A stretch of DNA of 64,000 bases, from the NCBI RefSeq assembly GCF_011927835.1, contig NZ_JAATJH010000001.1, positions 1,007,104 through 1,071,103 of the forward strand, read 5' to 3'. Positions within the stretch are counted from its first letter, which is position 1; the number at the start of each line of letters is the position of its first letter. The notes under the pieces were generated by a model that searched no databases, was not told the DNA's origin, and worked only from the letters and a program-made list of their open reading frames with translations. Origin of the DNA: Neolewinella antarctica. Its GTDB lineage: Bacteria; Bacteroidota; Bacteroidia; Chitinophagales; Saprospiraceae. Positions 19,709 through 28,674 of this stretch are shown in pieces. The position numbers were made by a program, and so were the translations under genes.

Positions 19709-21214
19709 TTAGTATCCTTCATTCTGAGTCAAGTTTGGGTTGGAATCGAGTGCCTGCTGCGGAATTGGGAACAGGACGCGAGAGTCATCAGATTGGTCTG
19801 GCTTACCCGTCCAAGTGCTGCCTTCGCCGGTGAAAGTACCGAAACGAATTTGATCCGAACGGCGCGTCATTTCCCAGTACATTTCCCGAGCACGCTCATC
19901 AAGCATCTCTGCTTCATCAAGGTTAGCCAGTTGCGGGCCACCACGTGCGGTACGCATTCCGTTGATTACCGCAAGTGCATCAGCAGTGTTACCCATCCGG
20001 AACAATGCCTCGGCTTTGTTCAACATAGCTTCCGAATAACGCATCATGATGTACTTATCGGAACGGCCGGGGTGATATTTGATCACCCGAACACCGGCAC
20101 CCTCAGCTGCGCCCGCCAATGAAACATCATCAGTAAAGACCAATGGGGCACCATTACGGGTAGTTAAATTCTGACCGTCATCGCCAACTTGCTGTCCCTG
20201 TAGAAAGCCCGTTCCGATTCCGGAAAACTCAGTTCCGTCCGGTTCGGCTTCCGTGCCAAAACGCGGGTCACCTTCTTCAAAGCTGTCGTAAAGTTCGGCG
20301 ATAGAAGCAAAGCCATTCCAACCGGATGGATTGTTGTTGTAGTGAAGCGTCATGAACCACCGATTCTGAGGGGTACCGTTGTTGCTATATAAAATGGCCT
20401 CACTGTTTGTACCAGCCTCAAAAATGCTGAAGTAGTTACTGTCGACCTTATAGCCATCTTCGGCAATAGCATCAGCATATTCAACGACTTTCATCAGATC
20501 GTCATTGTTGAAGGAGTATGGTCCCGCAGGGTTGTCTGCCTTATATACCGCGCGGTTCAGGTACAACTGCGTCAGCAGTAGATTTGCAGCAGCTTTGCTA
20601 CCGGTAAAGTTTTCACCCGGAGCGAGCGATGGCAAGCCTGGTAGTGCCTCCTCAACGTTAGCAATGGCTTGGTCGATAGCTTCGGCGCGGGAGATAACCC
20701 GTGGCAAATCATCTACGCCGTCGTTGAACTCCCGAAAAGGGACTACTCCGTAAAGGTCCAACACTTTATGCGTGTAAAAACCCTGAAGGAAAAGCGCATC
20801 CGCCCGCTGCTCTACGGAGGGATTAGCGGCAAGTATTACCTGTGTTGCGAAAAGGCGTTGGTTCATATCGTTCCACGCGGTGAGTACGTGAGCGTGCGTT
20901 GCATCCCAAGTGTGAGCGTGTAGCGTTCGCCATACGCCGTTATCACCCCAATCGACTCCACGGGTGGGAGGAATCATCTCATCCGAAGTATGCTGGTAGA
21001 GCGAGTAGACGTTGTTCTGCTCGGTGAAGATGGCCAAGTTATTGTAAGCCGCCTCTACGAGTTCAGTTGGATTGTCGGGCATTACAATTCCGCCCACCTC
21101 CTGATCAAAATCAGAGTCGCTTTCGATAGCCTCCAAATCAGTACAACTGAAGAGGCCCACCATGGAGAAGGCGAGGCAGAATGCCACCCCCTTTTTTAGA
21201 TAGTTGATTTTCAT
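19709..21214 (-). CDS. SusD/RagB family nutrient-binding lipoprotein (pair 2)
   Basis: 501-residue SusD-type lipoprotein. A signal peptide with lipobox GLFSCTD (Cys24) is followed by helical TPR-like segments (LFLQGFYTHKVLDLYGVVPF; RYSEAMLNKAEALFRMGNT) and the closing PIPQQALDSNPNLTQNEGY that marks the family. It is expressed with the SusC gene 124 bases upstream and the two VCBS lipoproteins downstream. The substrate is not predictable, because no degradative enzyme is encoded in the operon. Confidence 0.95.
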   Translation of the reverse strand: MKINYLKKGVAFCLAFSMVGLFSCTDLEAIESDSDFDQEVGGIVMPDNPTELVEAAYNNLAIFTEQNNVYSLYQHTSDEMIPPTRGVDWGDNGVWRTLHAHTWDATHAHVLTAWNDMNQRLFATQVILAANPSVEQRADALFLQGFYTHKVLDLYGVVPFREFNDGVDDLPRVISRAEAIDQAIANVEEALPGLPSLAPGENFTGSKAAANLLLTQLYLNRAVYKADNPAGPYSFNNDDLMKVVEYADAIAEDGYKVDSNYFSIFEAGTNSEAILYSNNGTPQNRWFMTLHYNNNPSGWNGFASIAELYDSFEEGDPRFGTEAEPDGTEFSGIGTGFLQGQQVGDDGQNLTTRNGAPLVFTDDVSLAGAAEGAGVRVIKYHPGRSDKYIMMRYSEAMLNKAEALFRMGNTADALAVINGMRTARGGPQLANLDEAEMLDERAREMYWEMTRRSDQIRFGTFTGEGSTWTGKPDQSDDSRVLFPIPQQALDSNPNLTQNEGY

Positions 21215-21338
21215 TAATATTATGTTTAATCGACAATAAAGTAGTGATGTGTACCTCTAACTACATAAATCCGCTCAATAGGGTTTTACAAATAATTACA
21301 CATCTCTACTCTATAGTGTCAACACTAGGACAATTGGG

Positions 21339-24326
21339 TTAGAAAGAGGCATTTAGCCCCAGAATGATAGTACGGGCGCGTGGGTAAGTATTGGAATCGA
21401 TTCCCGCCGACGGTACGCCGTTGAGTGACTTTCCAACGCTCACTTCTGGGTCCTGCCCGCTGTAACCAGTAAGTACGAAGAGGTTCTGACCAGTTAGCGT
21501 AAATCGCAAACTGTTCAATACACCGGAACCGACGGGCACGGTGTAGCCCAAGGAAGCGTTCTGTAAGCGGACGAAGTCGGCTTTCTCCAAGAATCTAGTT
21601 GACACGTCGGGAGAGTTAAGGGTACCTTCTCCGTTACCAACTACGTCGCGAGTTACGTTACGTCCGTTATTGAGTGCTCCCTGAGTAAAGTAAGCATTAG
21701 CCGTATTGGAGTACACGTACTGACCGAACTGACCGGCGAAGAAGATGCTTAGGTCAAGATTACCGAAAGTGAAACGGTTGGTAAGACCACCCGTCAAATT
21801 AGGCAGTGGACTTGCCCCCACGAAACCCTGGACATCACCGTTCGCGTAAAGTTGCCGGTTGCCATCTTCGGAAAAACCAACAAACTCGCGCAAGTAGAAC
21901 GAATAAAGCGGTTGCCCCTCGGCAATTCGCTGAGCAAAGGCCCCCGTTAGTCCCTGACCGTTAATCTCACCGGTGTCGTAGGTACCATCGAGGTCCCTAA
22001 CAACATTATTATTGTAACCAACATTGAAGTTGATGTCCCAACCAAAGTTTTCCTTATCGACCGCCACCAAATCAAGTGCTAACTCGACACCTTCGTTAAT
22101 TACGTTGGCATCAAGATTACGAAATATGAATGGTACGTCCGCCGGCTGAGCGAATACGGACAGGATCAGCAAATCATTAGTATTCTTCTTGTAGTAATCG
22201 ATACTACCACTTACGCGGTTGTTGTTGAAACCAAAATCAATACCGGCGTTCAACTGACTGGTAGATTCCCATTTGAGGGCAGGGTTACGAGCACCAACAA
22301 TTTCAAAGCGAGAATCATTGATGTTACCATTTGCGTCGATATTTACGTCGGAGTAGCGGTTAGCTCGTCTGAATAGGTTGTTGCCAAACTCCTGGTTGCC
22401 CGTAACACCGTAGCCGACCCGCAGTCCGAGGGTTGAGAAGAAATCAGGAACGAAGTCTTCCTCCAATAAGCGCCACTTAGCGGCAAAGGAAGGGAAGTAA
22501 CCGTAACGATTCTCAGAACCAAATCGGGTGGATCCATCCGCCCGAACCGTTGCCGTCACCAAGAATTTGTCGTTGATGTCTAAGCTCAAACGGGTGTAGT
22601 ATGACTGCAGCTCGTTGATGTTGTTGAAGGAGTTGCCCTGGGATACGATCTCCGCCGATGCTTGATTATTGATGATGGTACTCAGGTCATCAGTCTGAAA
22701 ATCACCCAGCGTATTGAATCTTCCACTACGGGAGAATTCTTGGTAGGAATACCCAACGAGGCCGTTGAATGATATGGCTCCGAAGTCCCGATCGTACGTA
22801 AAGTAATTTTCCCATAGCGTATTTTCTACGGTGACGTCGCTGTTACTCAAACGACCGCTCCCAGCTACTCCCTGCGAGTTCAGCAAGGGCGAAATGGCAT
22901 CGGTACGGGAAGAGTTAGAACGGTCCAGTCCGTAAACCGTCTTGAATTTAAGCCCATCGACAATTTCAAGTTCGGCCGAAATGTTAGCCAACCCCCGTAG
23001 CGTTTGGGTAAAACCTTCGTAGTACGCCAGAATAGCGGTAGGGCTAGGTTCAGTATTGTCCAGTGGCTGAAATGGCGTACCATCCGGATTAAAGACCGGG
23101 TTAGTAGGGTTAGATTTTAGCACCGCACCGAGCAAGTCCCCACCAGCTCCGGCGTTCCGCGTGATGGGTACGTTATCGTCCCGGATGTCGGAGATCGTAA
23201 TCTGGGTACCGATGGTAAGCCGGTCGTTGATGAAGCGACGGGAACCGTTAAAGCGCCCCGTCGTCCGCTTAAGTCCGGAGTCTTTAACTATACCCTCCTG
23301 GTCCATGTAGGAGGCCGAAAACCGGTAATTACCGTTATCATCGCCCGCACCGAATCCGAGGCTATGAGTCTGGGTAATACCCGTACGGAAAATTTCGTCC
23401 TGCCAGTCAGTGTTTGCCCCCATGTTCAGATCGTCGGCGGCATCCTGACCGTTCAAATCCCGAATCGCACCTAGGTATTCATCGGCATTCAGTAGATCGA
23501 AACGTTTAGAGATGTTGGCTACGCCGACGGAGACGTTATAATCCAAACGGCCACCGCCAGAATCACCCTTTTTGGTTGTAATAAGGACTACGCCGTTAGC
23601 ACCACGGGACCCGTATATGGCCGTAGCCGAGGCGTCCTTGAGGATATCGATACTGGCAATATCGTTGGGGTTAAGGAAGTTGAGCGGGTTACGCGCGGTA
23701 GCTTGTCCAAAGTCACCTACATTAGCACTTGCGGATACATCTTCACTCGCAAGTGGCACCCCGTCAATAACGAACAAGGGGTTGTTATTCGCCCGCACCG
23801 AGGAGGTACCTCGAATACGGAAATTCACACCAGCACCCGGCTCACCGGAGGTTTGCGTGATCTGTACGCCAGCAGCCCGGCCCTGAATGAGTTCTTCGGG
23901 AGAAGTAATGACGCCAGAATTAAAGTCCTCCTCCGTAAGCGCCACAACGGCACCGGTAAGGTCAGACTTCTTAACGGAACCGTAGCCAATGACCACGACT
24001 TCGTCCAGCAACTCACCGGCAGACAAATCTATATTAAGGACCGTCTGCCCATTAATGGCGATCTCCTGAGTTGAGTATCCCGTGTAGGAAACCGAAAGGG
24101 ATTCGGCACCCGCCGGCACGTTCAGGGTATAATTACCGTCAAAATCGGTGACGGTTCCGGTAGTGGTACCCGTCACGAAGACACTGGCACCAATGAGGGG
24201 GTCGCTAGACTCAGCGTCCTTGATCGTGCCCGATACCTGAGATTGCGCAGCGAGCGCACCGGTAAAGAGCAAGAGCAAAAGAGGCAAGAGGCAACCGCGC
24301 ATGGTTTGGTTGATGTTAAGCTTCAT
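21339..24326 (-). CDS. SusC/RagA family TonB-linked outer-membrane transporter (pair 2)
   Basis: 995-residue TonB-dependent channel. The signal peptide ends near ALAAQSQ. A carboxypeptidase-like regulatory domain follows (GTVTDFDGNYTLNVP), then the plug with VVIGYGSVKKSDLTGAV, IQGRAAGVQIT, FVIDGVPLA and ILKDASATAIYGSRGANGV, and a barrel ending in phenylalanine. The plug motifs match the canonical SusC consensus more closely than those of pair 1. It heads the SusC-SusD-VCBS-VCBS operon. A possible Bacteroidota promoter lies at 24603-24632, which implies a leader of about 270 bases. Confidence 0.95.
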   Translation of the reverse strand: MKLNINQTMRGCLLPLLLLLFTGALAAQSQVSGTIKDAESSDPLIGASVFVTGTTTGTVTDFDGNYTLNVPAGAESLSVSYTGYSTQEIAINGQTVLNIDLSAGELLDEVVVIGYGSVKKSDLTGAVVALTEEDFNSGVITSPEELIQGRAAGVQITQTSGEPGAGVNFRIRGTSSVRANNNPLFVIDGVPLASEDVSASANVGDFGQATARNPLNFLNPNDIASIDILKDASATAIYGSRGANGVVLITTKKGDSGGGRLDYNVSVGVANISKRFDLLNADEYLGAIRDLNGQDAADDLNMGANTDWQDEIFRTGITQTHSLGFGAGDDNGNYRFSASYMDQEGIVKDSGLKRTTGRFNGSRRFINDRLTIGTQITISDIRDDNVPITRNAGAGGDLLGAVLKSNPTNPVFNPDGTPFQPLDNTEPSPTAILAYYEGFTQTLRGLANISAELEIVDGLKFKTVYGLDRSNSSRTDAISPLLNSQGVAGSGRLSNSDVTVENTLWENYFTYDRDFGAISFNGLVGYSYQEFSRSGRFNTLGDFQTDDLSTIINNQASAEIVSQGNSFNNINELQSYYTRLSLDINDKFLVTATVRADGSTRFGSENRYGYFPSFAAKWRLLEEDFVPDFFSTLGLRVGYGVTGNQEFGNNLFRRANRYSDVNIDANGNINDSRFEIVGARNPALKWESTSQLNAGIDFGFNNNRVSGSIDYYKKNTNDLLILSVFAQPADVPFIFRNLDANVINEGVELALDLVAVDKENFGWDINFNVGYNNNVVRDLDGTYDTGEINGQGLTGAFAQRIAEGQPLYSFYLREFVGFSEDGNRQLYANGDVQGFVGASPLPNLTGGLTNRFTFGNLDLSIFFAGQFGQYVYSNTANAYFTQGALNNGRNVTRDVVGNGEGTLNSPDVSTRFLEKADFVRLQNASLGYTVPVGSGVLNSLRFTLTGQNLFVLTGYSGQDPEVSVGKSLNGVPSAGIDSNTYPRARTIILGLNASF

Positions 24327-24706
24327 ACTACTACTTGAAAGTGAAAAATTAATGGTTATGGTGTACGCACCGGTTGTGCCCCAGCATGGCCGGGCCGGCC
24401 GCGGTAGTTACGGAGTGTTTTTACAAAATCGACGAAACCCGCCTGGGGTGCATTCGTTCAACGTAAAGAGGATTTGCATGATACCTTAAGCGCGGCTGCC
24501 AATTATACGGATTCCGCCGGGGTGTTAAATGATCGGCCGCGAAGGTGGCTAATTTAGGTCAAGTCACCAAATTAAGCAGTACGCTAATGTACAAAGTACG
24601 AAGAAATATATTCTCTTTTGTCCGATAGCAAACGATTGGATTAACGATTTCGCAACGATTGGGGTAGTAGTTACGCTGCCTACCGTAAAACATCTACCTT
24701 ACTAAA
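24327..24706. other. divergent intergenic region, SusC operon / aspartyl protease
   Basis: 380 bases shared by two divergent genes. Besides the candidate minus-strand promoter at 24603-24632, the stretch is AT-rich from about 24560 to 24660. I see no conserved riboswitch or sigma/anti-sigma gene. Confidence 0.4.
24603..24632 (-). promoter_or_regulatory. candidate Bacteroidota promoter of the SusC/D-VCBS operon
   Basis: On the minus strand, TTTG, 18 bases, then TATATTTC, close to the Bacteroidota -33 TTTG / -7 TAnnTTTG consensus (last base differs). The distance to the SusC start is about 277 bases. Consensus match only. Confidence 0.3.
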
Positions 24707-25990
24707 GTGGTGCAACATTCAACTTCTGACGTCCTGGCTCGCGCTGAATCTTTGTGCAAAATCTGGCTACTAGTGGGGGTGTTTTGGGCGCTGGCGCAGG
24801 TGCCGGGAAATGGGCAAGCAAGCGACATCTCCAACCTCGGAAAGCGCGACAAAATTATCATTCCCTTCACGTTCGAGAATAATTTTATCGTCGTCCGGGT
24901 GACGTTGAACGGTCGGTATAGCCTCCGTTTCGTCGTCGATACCGGGGCGGAAAACACGATCCTACTCGACAAGCGCATTTCCGATGAACTTGACGTCGAC
25001 TACCGCCGAAAATTCACCATCACGGGCGCCGACCAGGAACGAGACCTGATCGCCTACTTAGCAACCGGCATCGACTTGCAACTCGACGATGCGCTGCTGG
25101 CGCGCAGCCGGGCCATCCTGGTGCTAGAAGAGGACTACGCAAACCTGGACCAGGTCGTCGGTTCGCCAATCCACGGCATCCTGGGGGTAGACTTTTGGAG
25201 CCGCTTCGTCATGGAGATCAACTACCGCACCAGGGAGATCAGGTTGAAAAGAGCCACCGAATTTAAGCCCGGGCCAAAATATCGGGAAGTCCCTTCCGTC
25301 TTTCATCGCCACCGGGCCTACATCCAGGTACCCATCGCATTTAGTGAGCCCACCGCCTCGACGCGCAAACTGCTACTCGACACGGGAGCGGGAATCACGA
25401 TGCTGTTGCACACGTACGGTGACACCATCAGGGAGCAGGATCTACCGGTTCCTACCCTACCCGGCTACATCGCTAACGGCATCGGTGGAAACGTAAACGG
25501 AAACGTGGGGCGGGCCCGGCAGATCACTCTGGGCGGTAAAACATTGGCGGACGTCATTACCTATTTTCAGCCCCTCGACACCCTCGGAAAAAACTATCTA
25601 CACGGACGCCGCGGCATCATTGGCAACAAAGTCCTGAGCCGATATCGCATCGCGATCGACTTCGTACGCAGTAAGGTCTATTTCCGGCCGGACGGCAGGG
25701 CGATGCGCCAAAGGTTTAGGTTCGACCGGTCGGGTCTATCCATCGTTGCGGGCGGGCGGCGGCTGAATCAATTCTACGTAGCGCGCGTGGTAGCGGATAG
25801 CCCGGCGGCCGTGGCGGGCCTCTGCATCGGCGACCGCATTGCTTCGGTAAACGGAACGTCCTGCACTTTTCTGTCACTAGGTGCCATCATCGAGCGCCTG
25901 CGGGGTAAGATCGGTAGGCGGGTCCGCATGAAGTACGTTCGTGACAATCAGTACATCCGGACTGAGTTTACCCTTCAGGAATTAATATGA
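24707..25990 (+). CDS. retropepsin-like aspartyl protease with PDZ domain
   Basis: About 427 residues. Two aspartyl-protease half-motifs are present in one chain, DTGAENTILLD (Asp78) and DTGAGITMLLH (Asp225), so the chain could form an intramolecular pseudo-dimer active site. A C-terminal PDZ domain (about residues 340-425; VVADSPAAVAGLCIGDRIASVNG) probably binds substrate tails. A hydrophobic N-terminus (IWLLVGVFWALAQVPG) suggests export to the periplasm or surface. No ATG is available: GTG at 24707 or 24710, or a TTG codon just before the hydrophobic segment, must start it. A 16-base dispersed repeat encodes ALAQVP within the signal segment. It appears monocistronic. The family is common in Bacteroidota, but substrates are unknown. 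Confidence 0.85.
   Translation: MVQHSTSDVLARAESLCKIWLLVGVFWALAQVPGNGQASDISNLGKRDKIIIPFTFENNFIVVRVTLNGRYSLRFVVDTGAENTILLDKRISDELDVDYRRKFTITGADQERDLIAYLATGIDLQLDDALLARSRAILVLEEDYANLDQVVGSPIHGILGVDFWSRFVMEINYRTREIRLKRATEFKPGPKYREVPSVFHRHRAYIQVPIAFSEPTASTRKLLLDTGAGITMLLHTYGDTIREQDLPVPTLPGYIANGIGGNVNGNVGRARQITLGGKTLADVITYFQPLDTLGKNYLHGRRGIIGNKVLSRYRIAIDFVRSKVYFRPDGRAMRQRFRFDRSGLSIVAGGRRLNQFYVARVVADSPAAVAGLCIGDRIASVNGTSCTFLSLGAIIERLRGKIGRRVRMKYVRDNQYIRTEFTLQELI
24788..24803 (-). repeat. 16-base dispersed repeat in signal peptide of aspartyl protease
   Basis: Reads GCGCTGGCGCAGGTGC on the plus strand, identical over 20 bases (to GCCGGG) with 58007-58026 in the exbD gene, and in the same frame (ALAQVPG). 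Confidence 0.6.
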
Positions 25991-26351
25991 GCAGCTGCCT
26001 GAGCGTGTTTTCCGGTGGCCATTGGTAAATGCACGCCTACCAAATTACGCCGGTAAGCAAACAGTAGCTTGCAACGAACTAAATCTTGCGAACCGAGGGA
26101 AGCGGGGCTAAGTACCTCTATATAAGGTCTCAGTCTGGGCCGTTACTCCGGCAAAAGCACGGTCGGTAGTCACCACTTCGATGCGTAGGGAATAGTGTTT
26201 GCTCCTTTACCCAATTACCTGGCACCCGCGACCGCGCACCCCGTTGTTTAAACCCGTATGAATATCAACTCATTCGTACCCCGCGTTGATCTTAGCGGAT
26301 TAGAGCGCACAAAAAGCGTATTTGTTTGTTAATGGTGCGTACCCCGTATAG
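25991..26351. other. intergenic region with no supportable gene
   Basis: About 360 bases between the protease stop and the methyltransferase frame. It holds one 16-base dispersed repeat (26222-26237) and a short AT-rich stretch near 26310-26365 that may be promoter or leader. No RNA gene is recognised. Confidence 0.4.
26222..26237 (+). repeat. 16-base dispersed GC-rich repeat, intergenic copy
   Basis: Reads GCACCCGCGACCGCGC, the exact reverse complement of the copy at 113-128. Confidence 0.6.
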
Positions 26352-26423
26352 TATAACAAAGAAATTACAGCAATTATCGCAACGTTCAACGAAGACCAGA
26401 AAGCACAAGAAATTTACCGCAAC

Positions 26424-27182
26424 ATGTGGGGCGGCGACGACCTCCACGTTGGCATTTATTCCGACGAAGTAGACAACCCTACCGAAGCGGCGCAGGCCAC
26501 GACCGACCGGATGCTCCGGCTCTTACCGCGCATCAAAAAGTCGACTCGGATGCTCGTTTTACAAGCTGGCTTCGGCACCGCGGCGCGTTACATCGCAACG
26601 GAACACATGTGTAAAGTGGAGTGCCTCAATGACAATGAAGCGCAAAATACTTTCAATCAAGAAAAGATCAACGAAGCGGAGTTGCACAAAATGATGCACG
26701 TTACCCTCGGAGACGTTGACTACATGCCGTTCAACCCGGACTATTTTGACTTCGTATTCGCTCAGGACAGTTTCAGCATCACCGCCCAGAAGCGTCAGAT
26801 GTTCCGCGCCATCCACCGCGTGATGAAGCCCGAGGCACGGTTGATCTTTTGTGCCATTATGCGCGCCGAAAAGGTAAGCCCGGCCGGTGAGGAGCGTATC
26901 GCTAGCTTGCCCGTTGAGGAGCTCATTACCGCCGCCGATTACGAGGATGACGCACGCCGTGGCTTTTTTCAAAAAGTTTATGCTCTCGACCTTTCTAAGA
27001 ATTTAGCCGCTCACTTTGCCAAACTTGAGGAATCACTGGATGAAAACCGCGCTGAAATGGTCAAGCAGACCAGCGAGAAGTTCGTTAACGAACGGAAGCG
27101 GGTTTGTCAAATCTTTCGCGAATTGGCGGAAGAAGGGGATCTGCGGTGGGGCATTATGATGTTCCAGAAGCTGAATAGCTGA
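26424..27182 (+). CDS. class I SAM-dependent methyltransferase
   Basis: At least 252 residues. It resembles small-molecule N-methyltransferases of the sarcosine/dimethylglycine type: MWGGDDLHVGIY at the start, a SAM-binding Gly motif VLQAGFGTAARYIA, the acidic step VECLNDNE, then LGDVDYMPFNPDYFDFVFAQDSF and a reduced post-motif IHRVMKPEARLIF. The canonical G-x-G-x-G is altered to AGFGTA. The substrate is uncertain. The frame is open upstream to 26352 and reads family-like sequence (NEDQKAQEIYRN) before the first ATG, so the true start is probably a non-ATG codon such as ATT at 26364 or 26373. A strong terminator follows. Confidence 0.8.
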   Translation: MWGGDDLHVGIYSDEVDNPTEAAQATTDRMLRLLPRIKKSTRMLVLQAGFGTAARYIATEHMCKVECLNDNEAQNTFNQEKINEAELHKMMHVTLGDVDYMPFNPDYFDFVFAQDSFSITAQKRQMFRAIHRVMKPEARLIFCAIMRAEKVSPAGEERIASLPVEELITAADYEDDARRGFFQKVYALDLSKNLAAHFAKLEESLDENRAEMVKQTSEKFVNERKRVCQIFRELAEEGDLRWGIMMFQKLNS

Positions 27183-27204
27183 TCTCAACTCCGTTAGAAA
27201 AAGT

Positions 27205-27247
27205 AGCCCAGTGCTAGGTATCACAACCTAGTACTGGGCTTTTTTTG
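27205..27247 (+). terminator. intrinsic terminator after the methyltransferase
   Basis: 15-base stem AGCCCAGTGCTAGGT / ACCTAGTACTGGGCT (one wobble) followed by a run of seven T, 22 bases past the stop. Confidence 0.92.
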
Positions 27248-27321
27248 TGATAGGTCGACCCTCAAATGGCATAAAACCTTACGAACGCGTAACTTCACGG
27301 TCCCCCCCAAAAAAATACACG

Positions 27322-28338
27322 ATGAAAGTTGCAGTTGTTGGCGCTACCGGTCTGGTCGGAGGCGTCATGTTTCAAGTTTTGCAGGAGCATAATTTCCCGG
27401 TTACCGAGATGATCCCCGTTGCTTCCGAGCGCTCCGTCGGTAAGCAAATCGAGTACTGCGGTAAGTCGTACACCGTAGTTGGGTTACGGACGGCCGTTGA
27501 AATGCGGCCCGACGTCGCCATCTTTTCCGCCGGCGGTAGCATCAGCCTCGAATGGGCACCCAAGTTCGCGGAAATTGGCACCGTGGTGGTGGACAATTCC
27601 AGCGCCTGGCGGATGGACCCGACTAAGAAATTGATCATCCCCGAGGTAAACGCAAGCGAATTAACCGAGCGAGACCTCATCATTGCTAACCCGAACTGCT
27701 CCACCATTCAGTTGGTCCTCGCCCTGGCACCTTTACACAAAGCCTTTGGAATTAAGCGACTGGTGATTTCAACGTACCAATCTTTCACCGGTACCGGCGT
27801 CCCGGCCGTGAACCAGTACGAGGCGGAGAAACGTGGTGAAGACACGTCGGGAACCGATCGCCCCTATTCCTACCCTATATTCGAAAATTGTATCCCGCAC
27901 TGCGACGTATTTCTCAACAATGATTACACGAAAGAAGAAATGAAGTTGGTCCACGAAACCCGTAAAATACTGGGTGACGACAGCATTGCCATCACGGCTA
28001 CCGCCGTGCGGGTGCCCGTCCACGGTGGACACAGCGAATCAGTAAACGTGGAATTTCACCGGCCGTTTACGGTGGCGAAGGTGCGCGAACTGCTGACCGC
28101 GACCCCCGGAATCGTGGTACAGGATGACGTGAAGAATAACGTTTACCCCATGCCTTTGCTCGCCAAACACAAGGATGAAGTGTTCGTGGGACGCATCCGG
28201 CGCGATGAATCCATCGAAAATGGTCTCAACCTCTGGGTCGTAGCCGACAATTTACGTAAAGGCGCGGCTACGAATGCCGTACAGATCGCAACTTACCTTG
28301 CCGCTAACAAATTGATCGGGCCAGGCGTTACGGCTTAA
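27322..28338 (+). CDS. asd: aspartate-semialdehyde dehydrogenase
   Basis: 338-residue enzyme that reduces aspartyl-4-phosphate to aspartate semialdehyde with NADPH, the branch point to lysine/diaminopimelate, threonine and methionine. The N-terminal dinucleotide fold is GATGLVGG, the catalytic cysteine is Cys126 in NPNCSTIQ, and the later substrate region includes VRVPVHGGHSE. The ATG at 27322 gives the standard MKVAVVGATG start; the frame extends 25 codons upstream without family features. It follows a terminator, so it has its own promoter. A complex inverted-repeat element begins at its stop codon. Confidence 0.96.
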   Translation: MKVAVVGATGLVGGVMFQVLQEHNFPVTEMIPVASERSVGKQIEYCGKSYTVVGLRTAVEMRPDVAIFSAGGSISLEWAPKFAEIGTVVVDNSSAWRMDPTKKLIIPEVNASELTERDLIIANPNCSTIQLVLALAPLHKAFGIKRLVISTYQSFTGTGVPAVNQYEAEKRGEDTSGTDRPYSYPIFENCIPHCDVFLNNDYTKEEMKLVHETRKILGDDSIAITATAVRVPVHGGHSESVNVEFHRPFTVAKVRELLTATPGIVVQDDVKNNVYPMPLLAKHKDEVFVGRIRRDESIENGLNLWVVADNLRKGAATNAVQIATYLAANKLIGPGVTA

Positions 28339-28523
28339 GAGCATGTTGGGACTTTAGCTTCCGGCCTTGTTTTGGCCACTTTTGCGATGGTCTTCGTTAG
28401 CAAAATCCTCATTTAGCTACGGCTAAACTCCGGTTTTGCTGCCTAAACCATCACAAAACTGTCTCACCACGCAGTAGCAGCGTAGCTAAAACCGGCCAGG
28501 AACCCAAAGTCCCAATATGCTCT
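28338..28523. repeat. 186-base nested inverted-repeat element downstream of asd
   Basis: The outer arms (28338-28366 and 28494-28523; both read AGAGCATRTTGGGACTTT when one is reverse-complemented) enclose middle arms TTTTGCGATGGT (28380-28391) / ACCATCACAAAA (28447-28458) and an inner hairpin AGCAAAATCC...GGTTTTGCT with core TTTAGC / GCTAAA (28412-28427). The three arm pairs nest symmetrically. No reading frame runs through it. It could be a miniature mobile or REP-like element, a structured RNA, or a complex terminator for asd. Confidence 0.7.
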
Positions 28524-28674
28524 AAGTGACGCTTAACCCAGCAAGGGGTGGGCCAATGCTGCTGTTTTACAAGAAGCCGTGGCTAGCTGGGATTTTTCCG
28601 GCTACCGCATTTAACCTGATTTATGTGACGGGACCAGGGTATTTCCCTCCACCGCCACGCAACGCAAACTGAAT

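Noticed and set aside
24327..24706. ECF sigma / anti-sigma regulation of the SusC/D operon
   Set aside because: No FecI/FecR-type genes or hybrid two-component sensor are encoded near either SusC/D pair.
25991..26423. Possible tRNA or small RNA in the gap before the methyltransferase
   Set aside because: No cloverleaf, no CCA-proximal pairing and no terminator hairpin could be assembled.
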